NCBI RefSeq assembly: GCF_000820025.1
Contig: NZ_CDBI01000020.1
Coordinates: 1 to 64,000 of the forward strand
Reading direction: 5' to 3'
DNA: 64,000 nt
Origin: Aeromonas popoffii
GTDB taxonomy: Bacteria > Pseudomonadota > Gammaproteobacteria > Enterobacterales > Aeromonadaceae
In this document: one piece after another, positions 26,873 through 37,125 of the stretch
Position numbering within the stretch: the stretch's first letter is position 1
How the letters are laid out: each line of letters opens with the position of its first letter
Notes under the pieces: model-generated
The model's database searches: none
What the model was told of the DNA's origin: nothing
What the model saw: only the letters and a program-made list of their open reading frames with translations
Made by a program: the position numbers and the translations under genes

Positions 26873-27273
26873 GCCCACTCCCCTTTGAAATTGGGCAAAA
26901 AGCCAGCCTGACCAAGCGCTTCGGCGCGGCAGAAGTCGGGGCCTTCGCCGGCTTGTCGGAGGATTTCAATCCCCTGCATCTGGACTCGACCTTTGCCGCC
27001 ACCACGCCGTTCGAGCGACCCATTGTGCACGGCATGCTGCTGGCCAGCCTCTTCTCGGGGCTGCTGGGCCAGCAGTTGCCGGGCAAGGGCACCGTCTACC
27101 TGGGGCAGAACCTCTCCTTCAAGCAACCGGTGTTTGTGGGGGATGAGGTGACGGCCGAGGTGGAGATCATCGCTCTGCGGGCCGACAAGCCCATCATCAC
27201 CCTGGCCACCCGCATTGTGACGGCGGTCGGGGCCCTCGCCGTGACTGGCGAGGCGGTGGTGAAGTTTGGCTAA
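26869..27273 (+). CDS. phaJ: (R)-specific enoyl-CoA hydratase
   Basis: A 134-residue MaoC-type hot-dog hydratase that turns trans-2-enoyl-CoA from beta-oxidation into (R)-3-hydroxyacyl-CoA for PhaC. The catalytic Asp32 and His37 are in SEDFNPLHLD (Asp31/His36 when the initiator Met is not counted), and RPIVHGML follows as in the A. caviae enzyme. It is the last gene of the PHA operon, with a perfect terminator 22 bases after its stop. It differs at many positions from the A. caviae protein as I remember it, pointing to another Aeromonas species. Confidence 0.95.
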   Translation: MSPLPFEIGQKASLTKRFGAAEVGAFAGLSEDFNPLHLDSTFAATTPFERPIVHGMLLASLFSGLLGQQLPGKGTVYLGQNLSFKQPVFVGDEVTAEVEIIALRADKPIITLATRIVTAVGALAVTGEAVVKFG

Positions 27274-27294
27274 GTGCTGATCACAGCCCCCTCC

Positions 27295-27324
27295 TTCAGC
27301 CCGGCCCCGCCGGGCTGAATTTTA
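27295..27324 (+). terminator. Rho-independent terminator of the pha operon
   Basis: TTCAGCCCGGC and GCCGGGCTGAA form a perfect 11-bp stem around CCC, followed by TTTTAT. Confidence 0.92.
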
Positions 27325-27516
27325 TAGATCCCGCCCTGATGACGGCGGCTCTCCTCAGCCATTCTTTCCTCGCCTGCTCGCCCTGACTCGGCCCCCCCTC
27401 TCATTGGCCGCCAGCATTGCCTGAAGATAGACGCCCTGCCCCTTTCATTGACGGCCCGAACTGCCTAGAATAACCGCCCTGCTGTTTCAGCCATTCATCC
27501 ATCTAGAGGATTTCCC

Positions 27517-27750
27517 ATGGAGACGTTTCTGCTCGAAGGCCACCCCTTCGTTGCCTTGTGTGACCTTATCAAGCATCAGGGCTGGGCCGATTGTGGCGGC
27601 GCGGCCAAGGCCCTTGTCGCCGATGGTCTGGTGGAAGTGGACGGCCAGATTGAAACCCGCAAGCGCTGCAAGATAGTGGCCGAGCAAGTGGTCAACTTCA
27701 ATGGCATGAAAGTCGTGGTGAAAGCGGGTGTGAGCCCGGAGATCCTCTGA
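27517..27750 (+). CDS. ybcJ: S4-domain RNA-binding protein (YbcJ-like)
   Basis: A 77-residue protein consisting of one S4-type RNA-binding domain, beginning METFLLEGHPFVALCDLIKH and containing GGAAKALVADGLVEVDG, the loop that contacts RNA in this fold, then KRCKIVAEQVVNF. Length and sequence match E. coli YbcJ. Its RNA target is not known. AGAGGA lies nine bases before the start ATG. It is a single gene, convergent with the DUF4442 gene, with a hairpin between them. Confidence 0.85.
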   Translation: METFLLEGHPFVALCDLIKHQGWADCGGAAKALVADGLVEVDGQIETRKRCKIVAEQVVNFNGMKVVVKAGVSPEIL

Positions 27751-27763
27751 TACCGGCTTGAAT

Positions 27764-27784
27764 AAGGGCGCCGACGCGCCCTTT
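27764..27784. terminator. Convergent terminator between ybcJ and the DUF4442 gene
   Basis: AAGGGCGC (27764-27771) pairs with GCGCCCTT (27776-27783). It lies between two convergent stops 39 bases apart and ends in TTT on one side. Confidence 0.65.
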
Positions 27785-27789
27785 AGCAT

Positions 27790-28299
27790 TCAGCTGGCCT
27801 TGATCGACAGGGTCAGCACGAAGCGCGCCATCGCCTCATCTCCGTTCAATGACGGACAGGTGGCCACCACCTGGATGGGGCGATTGATGCGCTGACCGCT
27901 CGCCAGCGACTCGTCGATCATGGCGTCAATCTCCTCCCCCGCCGCGCAGTCAAACTGCACGTCCCCTTCGGGCCGCTTCAGAAACTCCCCCTGCACATCC
28001 TTGAAGGCGAAGTGTACCTTCTTGCCCCTCGACCGGCCCTTCTCCATCACCAGCAGGCCGCCCACCAGATCGGCGCCGGTCGCCAGGGCACCAAAATACA
28101 TGCTGCCCAGGTGATTGCGGGTACGCCAGCCAAGGGGAATGCGAATGCACAGCGCCTTGGCGTCCATCCGTTCGATAACGGGGGCACAAAAGCCGATGAC
28201 GGGAATATAACGCCAGGCAAACAGCCGTAGCGCCATATTGGCTTTGAAACGTTGCAAGTCCATATGCGAACTGATCCGATGAGTTAATGTAAACAGCAT
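27790..28299 (-). CDS. DUF4442/hot-dog thioesterase-like protein
   Basis: A protein of about 169 residues with the DUF4442 pattern: LRLFAWRYIPVIGFCAPVIE, IRIPLGWRTRNHLGSMYFGA, and GADLVGGLLVM. The RTRNHxGSMYFGALATGAD block places it in the hot-dog fold near PaaI thioesterases, though a catalytic residue cannot be assigned. ATG 28299, TTG 28311 and ATG 28263 (MDLQRFKANMALR) are all possible starts. It lies downstream of mdlB but is separated from it by a strong terminator. Confidence 0.75.
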   Translation of the reverse strand: MLFTLTHRISSHMDLQRFKANMALRLFAWRYIPVIGFCAPVIERMDAKALCIRIPLGWRTRNHLGSMYFGALATGADLVGGLLVMEKGRSRGKKVHFAFKDVQGEFLKRPEGDVQFDCAAGEEIDAMIDESLASGQRINRPIQVVATCPSLNGDEAMARFVLTLSIKAS

Positions 28300-28365
28300 G
28301 TTGCCACGCAACCCCCTGCTCTACAAGGTTGCCGAGCACGCTTCTGCGGCTTGTCGGCGAACACA

Positions 28366-28399
28366 AAAAAGAGAGGTGACCCTGGGGCACCTCTCTTTT
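28366..28399 (-). terminator. Terminator of the mdlAB unit
   Basis: AAAAGAGAGGTG and CACCTCTCTTTT surround ACCCTGGGG; runs of A and T on both sides. It lies 18 bases past the mdlB stop. Confidence 0.9.
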
Positions 28400-28416
28400 A
28401 TACGACTGCCTCACCA

Positions 28417-30168
28417 TCAGGCCCGCTTCTCTTCCAGCCAGGCCCCCTGGCTCTGCATCTCGAACAGCTGGGCGTAGTGCCCTCCCTGCGCCATCAGCTC
28501 ACCATGAGTACCCCGCTCGTTTACCTGGCCACGGGAGAGCAGCAGGATCTCGTCGGCATCGACTATGGTCGAGAGCCGGTGGGCGATGGCAATGGTGGTG
28601 CGGCCACGGCGGGCCGCCGAGAGCGCCAGGGAGAGCGCCAGCTCGGTCTGGGAGTCCACACTGGCGGTGGCCTCATCCAGAATGAGGACGCGCGGATCGC
28701 CGACCAGAGCACGCGCAAACGAGAGCAGTTGGCGCTGACCGGCGGAGAGGTTCTTCCCCCCCTCCTCCATCAGGGTGTCCAGCCCATCTGGCAGACTCAG
28801 CACGAAATCGGCCAGCTGTACCTCGGTCAGCGCCTGCCAGAGCCGCGCCTCATCGAGGCCGTCACGGCCCAGACGCAGGTTTTCCGCCAAAGTCCCAACG
28901 AAGATAAAGGGATCCTGCTGCACCAGACCTATGCTGCGCCGCACCGCCGCCAGCGACAAGGTGTCCATGGGGCGATCATCGAAACGAATGGTGCCCTGAT
29001 CCAGCGGGTAGAAACCCATCAGCAGGCTGATGATGGTGGACTTGCCACTGCCGGTGTGGCCCACCAGCGCCAGCATCTGCCCGGGGTGCACGGCAAAGCT
29101 GACCTCGCGCAGCACCTGTTGCTGACCATCGTAGGAGAAGCTCACCTTGTCAAAGCTGACCCGCCCCTGCAGGGACTGGGTCTCGCCCTCAGTGCTCTCG
29201 CGGGGCTCGTCAAGCAGGGCAAATACCCGCTCCCCGGCCACCATGGCCTGCTGCAACTGGTTGAGCTGGTTGGTCATCTCGATCAGCGGCTCAATCATGC
29301 GACCCAAATAGCTGATGAAGGCGTAGAGCACCCCCACCTGGATAGCGCCGCCCGCGTTCAATCCTTCGTGAGCAAACAAGGCGAGCAAGCCTATCAGCAC
29401 CATCATGTAGAACAAGTCGATGAGGGGGCGCAGCAAAATACCGTTGATCTTGAGGCCCTTGAGCCGCGCCGACCAGTGCTGCTGGTTCACCTCGGCAAAG
29501 GCGTTGGCGAAGTGGCGCTCCTGCACCATTGCCTGGATAACCGGCATCCCCTGCAGCGACTCGTTGAGGCGACTGTTGATCTCGGACAGCAAGCTGCGGG
29601 TCGTTCGCACCACGGGCACACTCAGTTTCTGGTAGAGCCACATCACAGCGGCCACTGCCGGTAACAGGAAGGCGCACACCAGCATCAGCCGCATATCCAG
29701 CAGGGCCATGGAGATGAGGATGCCGCACAGCAGCACCACCTTTTGCACCAGCAGGCCAATCACCTGCACATAGAGGTTCATGATCGCCTCGGTGTCGTTG
29801 GTGATACGGGAGATGAGCGAGCCCGAGCGATGTTTGTCAAAATAGCGGGCCGGCAGCCGGATGGCAGTGGCAAACACCTGCTCGCGCAAGGTTTGCACCA
29901 CTGCCTGGGCGATGCGGTTAAAGCGCAGGGATTGCAGGTAGAAACCCGCCGCCGAGAGCACCTGCAGGCCGAGATACCCGGCCGCAATGGCGGCAATGGC
30001 AGGCCACACCAGCTGACGCGGCGCCAGGTAGTCATCGATGAAGAGCTTGATGAGCAGAGGGCCCGCCACTTCGGCACCGGTGGCCAGCAGCAGGCAGATC
30101 CCGGCCTGAATCAACCAGCGGGGATAACGGGCACAGTAAGCCAGCAGGCGTTTAATCGTTGGATTCAC
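28417..30168 (-). CDS. mdlB: ABC exporter half-transporter MdlB
   Basis: A 583-residue half-transporter: six transmembrane helices (about residues 15-300) and a nucleotide-binding domain with Walker A VGHTGSGKST, Q-loop VQQDPF, signature LSAGQRQL and Walker B LILDEATAS. It closely follows E. coli MdlB and should form a heterodimer with MdlA; substrates of MdlAB are not settled. I prefer GTG 30168 (MNPTIKRLL) because GGGGGG lies five bases before it; ATG 30183 would add five residues. The GTG overlaps the stop of a 27-codon mini-frame that links it to mdlA. Confidence 0.92.
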   Translation of the reverse strand: MNPTIKRLLAYCARYPRWLIQAGICLLLATGAEVAGPLLIKLFIDDYLAPRQLVWPAIAAIAAGYLGLQVLSAAGFYLQSLRFNRIAQAVVQTLREQVFATAIRLPARYFDKHRSGSLISRITNDTEAIMNLYVQVIGLLVQKVVLLCGILISMALLDMRLMLVCAFLLPAVAAVMWLYQKLSVPVVRTTRSLLSEINSRLNESLQGMPVIQAMVQERHFANAFAEVNQQHWSARLKGLKINGILLRPLIDLFYMMVLIGLLALFAHEGLNAGGAIQVGVLYAFISYLGRMIEPLIEMTNQLNQLQQAMVAGERVFALLDEPRESTEGETQSLQGRVSFDKVSFSYDGQQQVLREVSFAVHPGQMLALVGHTGSGKSTIISLLMGFYPLDQGTIRFDDRPMDTLSLAAVRRSIGLVQQDPFIFVGTLAENLRLGRDGLDEARLWQALTEVQLADFVLSLPDGLDTLMEEGGKNLSAGQRQLLSFARALVGDPRVLILDEATASVDSQTELALSLALSAARRGRTTIAIAHRLSTIVDADEILLLSRGQVNERGTHGELMAQGGHYAQLFEMQSQGAWLEEKRA

Positions 30169-30248
30169 AGGCGCCCCCCACATCTTGTCCCAGACGTAAA
30201 TAACGGGAACAGCAAGGCCACCAGCCGCCGTTTCATGGTCAGGTTCAC
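30165..30248 (-). CDS. Coupling mini-frame between mdlA and mdlB (27 codons)
   Basis: GTG at 30248 overlaps the mdlA stop as GTGA, and this frame's TGA in turn overlaps the mdlB GTG as GTGA. The product would start MNLTMKRRLVALLF. Its start resembles the mdlB start (MNPTIKRLLAY), and the DNA around both starts shares CCTGTGAA and an AAACG...CTGG core, so it looks like a decayed duplication of the mdlB 5' end. Whether it is translated as a coupling device is unknown. Confidence 0.4.
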   Translation of the reverse strand: MNLTMKRRLVALLFPLFTSGTRCGGRL

Positions 30249-31981
30249 AGGCTCTCCTCCACGTCTTGTTCCAGCCGCTGATAGCGAACCATGTCTGCGT
30301 ACCAGCCGTTGTGAGCCATCAGGACGCCGTGACGGCCCCGCTCGCTGACGCGCCCCTGCTCCAGCACCAGGATCTCGTCAGCCTGCTCCACCGCCGTCAT
30401 ACGGTGACTGACCAGGATCAAGGTGCGTCTGTGAGCCTTGAGCGCTTGCAAGATCTGCAGCTCAGTATGGGCATCTACCGCCGACAGGGCATCGTCCAGC
30501 ACCAGGATCGGCCCCTCCAGCAGCAGGGCGCGGGCAATGGCGAGCCGCTGCTTCTGGCCGCCGGAGAGGGTCACCCCCTTCTCTCCCACGTCGGTCTCAT
30601 AGCCCCTGGGGAAGCGGCGGATGTCATCGTGCACGCAGGCGATGCGCGCCACCCGCTCTATCTCCTCAGCGCTGGCATCGGGCCTGCCGAGGGCGATGTT
30701 GGCGGCTATGGTGGTGGAGAACAAAAACGGCTCCTGCGGCACATAGGCAAACTGGTCACGCAGCTCGCCAAGGGCCAGCTGCGCGATGGGCACGGCGCCC
30801 ATGGTGAGCTCGCCGGCAGTGGGGTTGGCAAGGCGCATCAGCAACTTAAGCAAAGCGCTCTTGCCCGCCCCCGTGCGACCAACCACCCCCAGCATGCCGC
30901 CGCGGTGCAGGGTGAAATCGATATCCTGCAGCAAGGTGCGCTGCTCCAGCTGGTAGCTCACCCCCTTGGCCTTGAGCGGCAAAGCAGAGGTAAACGTGGC
31001 CGGCTGGGCAGGCTCTTCAATATCGCTGCGCTCGGCCAGCAGGCTCTCGATGCGGGAGTAAGCAGCACTGCCCCGCTCTATGATGTTGAACAACCAGGCG
31101 ATGGCAAACATGGGCCAGATGAGCTGACCCAGATACATGGTGAAACTGGTGAGCTCCCCCAGAGTCAGCTCGTCACGCACCACCAGCACGCTGCCACCGG
31201 CAACGGCGAGAAAATAGGAGCAACCGATACAGAGATAGATGACGGGGTCGAACTTGGCATCGATGCGGGCCACCGCCATGTTGCACGCCCCCGCTTGCCG
31301 GGTCAGCTCGGCAAAACCCTTGTCCTCCAGAGATTCAACCGCATAGGACTTGAGTACACGCACGCCAGAGAGCGCCTCTTGGGTCTTATTGTTGAGGCGG
31401 GAGAAGGCCCCCTGCGCCGCCTTGAACTCCTTGTAGATCTGGGTGCCAAAGCGGTTCATGAAAAACGCCATCACGGGCAGGGGCAGCAGGGAGAGCAGCG
31501 TCAACTGCCAAGAGTACTGGCTGCACATGATGGATAGCACCAGCGCCCCGACTATGATGGAGTCCACCAGAGTCAACACCCCTTCCCCGGCCGTCATCTC
31601 CACCGCCTGGATATCGTTGGTGGCGTGAGCCATCAGATCGCCGGTGCGGTGACGCTGGTAAAAATCGGGGCTCATACGGGTGAAATGGCTAAACAGGCGG
31701 TTGCGCAGCACATAGGCCAGCCGGTAAGAGGCGCCAAACAACATGACCCGCCACACGTAGCGCAGCAGATAGATGAGCAGACCCAGTACAAACAGCCCCG
31801 CCAGGTAGCGTATCAGGGTGTCGTTGTCGAGAGAGCCCTTGGCGATGCCATCCACTACCCAGCCCACCACCCTCGGGGGGATCACGGTCAACACGGCCAC
31901 CATCATCAACAAGGAAATGGCGACCAGATAACGCCGCCACTGCTCCTTGAAGAACCAGCCCAGCCTTGAGAATACGCTCAC
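30245..31981 (-). CDS. mdlA: ABC exporter half-transporter MdlA
   Basis: A 578-residue half-transporter with six membrane helices and a nucleotide-binding domain: Walker A VGRTGAGKSA, Q-loop VPQEPF, signature LSGGQKQR and Walker B LVLDDALSA. In the last motif the usual catalytic Glu after the Asp is Asp (DD), as in the E. coli protein, which points to one degenerate site in an asymmetric heterodimer with MdlB. GTG 31981 (MSVFSRLGWFFKE) is chosen because AAAGGA precedes it; an upstream frame would add 32 unrelated residues. It is the first gene of mdlAB. Confidence 0.92.
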   Translation of the reverse strand: MSVFSRLGWFFKEQWRRYLVAISLLMMVAVLTVIPPRVVGWVVDGIAKGSLDNDTLIRYLAGLFVLGLLIYLLRYVWRVMLFGASYRLAYVLRNRLFSHFTRMSPDFYQRHRTGDLMAHATNDIQAVEMTAGEGVLTLVDSIIVGALVLSIMCSQYSWQLTLLSLLPLPVMAFFMNRFGTQIYKEFKAAQGAFSRLNNKTQEALSGVRVLKSYAVESLEDKGFAELTRQAGACNMAVARIDAKFDPVIYLCIGCSYFLAVAGGSVLVVRDELTLGELTSFTMYLGQLIWPMFAIAWLFNIIERGSAAYSRIESLLAERSDIEEPAQPATFTSALPLKAKGVSYQLEQRTLLQDIDFTLHRGGMLGVVGRTGAGKSALLKLLMRLANPTAGELTMGAVPIAQLALGELRDQFAYVPQEPFLFSTTIAANIALGRPDASAEEIERVARIACVHDDIRRFPRGYETDVGEKGVTLSGGQKQRLAIARALLLEGPILVLDDALSAVDAHTELQILQALKAHRRTLILVSHRMTAVEQADEILVLEQGRVSERGRHGVLMAHNGWYADMVRYQRLEQDVEESL

Positions 31982-32042
31982 GTAGATATCCTTTGTCGCG
32001 ATCAGCCAGAGGCTGCCGCCCGTCACGGGAACACGCAATGCA

Positions 32043-32064
32043 ATCGCCCCCAGAAGGGGGCGAT
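32043..32064. other. GC hairpin between the histidine kinase gene and mdlA
   Basis: ATCGCCCCC and GGGGGCGAT form a 9-bp stem around AGAA. It lies 62 bases before the mdlA start and 59 after the kinase stop, with no T-run, so it may be a weak terminator or part of the mdlA leader. Confidence 0.45.
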
Positions 32065-32122
32065 ACGAGAGGGCCATGATAGCCTGAAGTGGCTGGCTTG
32101 AGAATAATTGCTATTTATCCCG

Positions 32123-34924
<2,802 letters not shown>

Positions 34925-35079
34925 CCCGTCTAGATTCTCATGTCATGGCCGTGTATCCGCCGACAGAATGCCGAAACCGGATCACTGGCAGTGAAAGATA
35001 ACTGACTGCTATGTTACCGTTACTCGGCCCTGTCAGTGCAAGAAAGATGTTGCAGGGCTTATGCATACAGGAATCAATT

Positions 35080-35520
35080 ATGTCATTTATCACTACCTAT
35101 TGTAGTCATTGCTTCACCAAGAACCGCCTGCCTGACGAAAAACTGGATTCAAACGCTAAATGTGGCCGTTGCAAGGCACCGCTGTTTGGTATCACTCCCG
35201 TCATGAGCCGTGAGGAACAGTTCGATACCCTGATCCAATCCGACCTTCCGGTCGTGGTCGACTTCTGGGCCAGCTGGTGCGGGCCATGCATACAATTTTC
35301 ACCAATTTTTCAACAAGTTGCCAGTGAACTTGAACCTAACATTCGCTTTGCCAAGGTCGATACCGAGCAGCAGCAAGCCATCGCGGCCCGCTACGCCATC
35401 CGCAGCATCCCCACCCTGATAGTATTCAAGCAGGGCAAGATAATGGCGCAGCGCAGTGGTTCCCTGCCCAAAAGCCTGTTCAAGGAGTGGCTGGCCTCCT
35501 TCATTCCTTCCGCCAAATGA
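35080..35520 (+). CDS. trxC: Thioredoxin 2
   Basis: A 146-residue cytoplasmic thioredoxin with the Trx2 zinc ribbon at the N-terminus (Cys8, Cys11, Cys28, Cys31) and the active site WCGPC (Cys67, Cys70). The cis-Pro loop SIPTLIVF follows. TrxC is normally OxyR-induced and reduces protein disulfides under peroxide stress. ATG 35080 is preceded by AGGA; in-frame codons upstream lack a ribosome site. It is divergent from the hybrid kinase gene. Confidence 0.95.
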   Translation: MSFITTYCSHCFTKNRLPDEKLDSNAKCGRCKAPLFGITPVMSREEQFDTLIQSDLPVVVDFWASWCGPCIQFSPIFQQVASELEPNIRFAKVDTEQQQAIAARYAIRSIPTLIVFKQGKIMAQRSGSLPKSLFKEWLASFIPSAK

Positions 35521-35674
35521 TAATTAAATGTTTAATTTTTGTTTGTTTAATGTTTTCACCCACCTTGACTCTGTGAGTCTCGGCATGATTTGACGACTTC
35601 CCCCTGTTTCACACAGCGGGATAAATGTAATCTCGGCAACACAACAACAACCATAAATTAACCGAGAGAACGCT

Positions 35675-37060
35675 ATGCACACATCTGCTGTCCCCCCCGC
35701 TACCCCATCTCGCTGGCTAGACATCAAATCCGGGATTGTCATCCTGGATACGCTGCTGCTCTGTGCCATGCTGGCCTGGCTACCGTTTGATCCCATGGTC
35801 AACAAGGGGCTGGGTATTCTGGTCTTCATCGCCATTCTCTGGCTGACTGAAGCCCTGCACGTGACCATCACGGCCCTGCTGGTGCCACTGCTGGCGACCG
35901 TGCTCGGGGTGTTTGACATGAGCAAGTCCCTCACCGACTTTGCCAACCCCATCCTGTTCCTGTTCTTCGGGGGGTTCGCCCTTGCGGCCGCCCTCTCCAA
36001 ACAGGGGCTGGACACCCTGATGGCGGGCAAGGTGATGCACCTGGCCAACGGCCATCTGGGTTGGGGCGTCATACTGCTGTTTACCATCACTGCCGCCATG
36101 TCCATGTGGATCAGTAACACGGCCACCACCGCCATGATGCTGCCACTGGCCATCGGCATGCTGGCACGGCTCGACAGCAAGCAAGATCGCGCCACCTTCG
36201 TGTTCGTGCTGCTGGGGATCGCCTACAGCGCCAGCATTGGTGGCATCGGCACCCTGGTCGGCAGTCCGCCCAACGCCATCGCCGCCGCCCAGATGGGGAT
36301 TGGCTTCACCGACTGGATGAAATTCGGCATCCCTGTGGTGCTGATCCTGATGCCCTGCGGCATTGCCCTCCTCTATCTGGTCACCCGTCCACAACTCAAC
36401 CACAGGGTTGAAATCCAGGATGTCACCATCAACTGGACTCGTGAACGCAAGGTCACGCTGGCCATCTTCCTGACCACAGTGGTGCTCTGGATTGGCTCGC
36501 AGCCCATCTCCAACGCTTTCGGCGGCGTTCCTCAACTCGATACCCTGATCGCCATGGGCGCCATCGTGGCCATCGTCGTTAGCCGCGTCGCCAGCTGGGA
36601 TGACGTCAACCAGAACACCGACTGGGGCGTGCTGATGCTGTTTGGCGGCGGCCTGACCCTGAGCGCCATCCTCAAGGCCACCGGTACCAGTGCCTTCCTG
36701 GCCAGCCACCTGTCGGCCGTGCTCTCCCATGCCAACATCTTCATCGTGTTGCTGATGCTGGCGGCCTTCGTGGTGTTTCTGACCGAACTGGTCTCCAATA
36801 CCGCCACCGCCGCCCTGCTGATCCCGCTGTTTGCCGGGGTGGCCGAGGCGCTGGGCGTATCCCCCATCGTCATGGCGGTACTGATCGCCATCGGTGCCTC
36901 CTGCGCCTTCATGCTACCGGTGGCCACCCCACCCAATGCCATCGTCTTCGCCAGCGGCCATATCCGCCAAAAAGAGATGATGAAGGCGGGGATGGCACTG
37001 AATATCGTGTTCACCGTGCTGCTGGCAGTACTTGCCTACTTTGTCGGAGACATTCTCTGA
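35675..37060 (+). CDS. INDY/DASS sodium-dicarboxylate symporter
   Basis: A 461-residue membrane transporter of the SLC13 family. It shows the two inverted SNT motifs that bind sodium and carboxylate, ISNTATTAMMLP (about residue 150) and VSNTATAALLIP (about 375), each followed by a Pro-rich loop (GSPPNAIAAA, ATPPNAIVFA). Length and motifs match VcINDY of Vibrio cholerae, so succinate, fumarate or malate uptake is likely. CGAGAG precedes ATG 35675. A strong terminator follows, shared with the convergent glgP. Confidence 0.9.
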   Translation: MHTSAVPPATPSRWLDIKSGIVILDTLLLCAMLAWLPFDPMVNKGLGILVFIAILWLTEALHVTITALLVPLLATVLGVFDMSKSLTDFANPILFLFFGGFALAAALSKQGLDTLMAGKVMHLANGHLGWGVILLFTITAAMSMWISNTATTAMMLPLAIGMLARLDSKQDRATFVFVLLGIAYSASIGGIGTLVGSPPNAIAAAQMGIGFTDWMKFGIPVVLILMPCGIALLYLVTRPQLNHRVEIQDVTINWTRERKVTLAIFLTTVVLWIGSQPISNAFGGVPQLDTLIAMGAIVAIVVSRVASWDDVNQNTDWGVLMLFGGGLTLSAILKATGTSAFLASHLSAVLSHANIFIVLLMLAAFVVFLTELVSNTATAALLIPLFAGVAEALGVSPIVMAVLIAIGASCAFMLPVATPPNAIVFASGHIRQKEMMKAGMALNIVFTVLLAVLAYFVGDIL

Positions 37061-37080
37061 TCCGCTGACTCGCACCCAGC

Positions 37081-37109
37081 AAAAAGCCCTCGCAATGCGA
37101 GGGCTTTTT
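37081..37109. terminator. Bidirectional terminator between the INDY gene and glgP
   Basis: AAAAAGCCCTCGC and GCGAGGGCTTTTT form a perfect stem with AAT as the loop; T-runs on both strands serve the two convergent genes. Confidence 0.92.
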
Positions 37110-37125
37110 CATATCAAGACGGGGA

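Noticed and set aside
28351-29664. A 437-codon frame antisense to mdlB.
   Set aside because: Shadow of the ABC transporter gene; no plausible start or domain.
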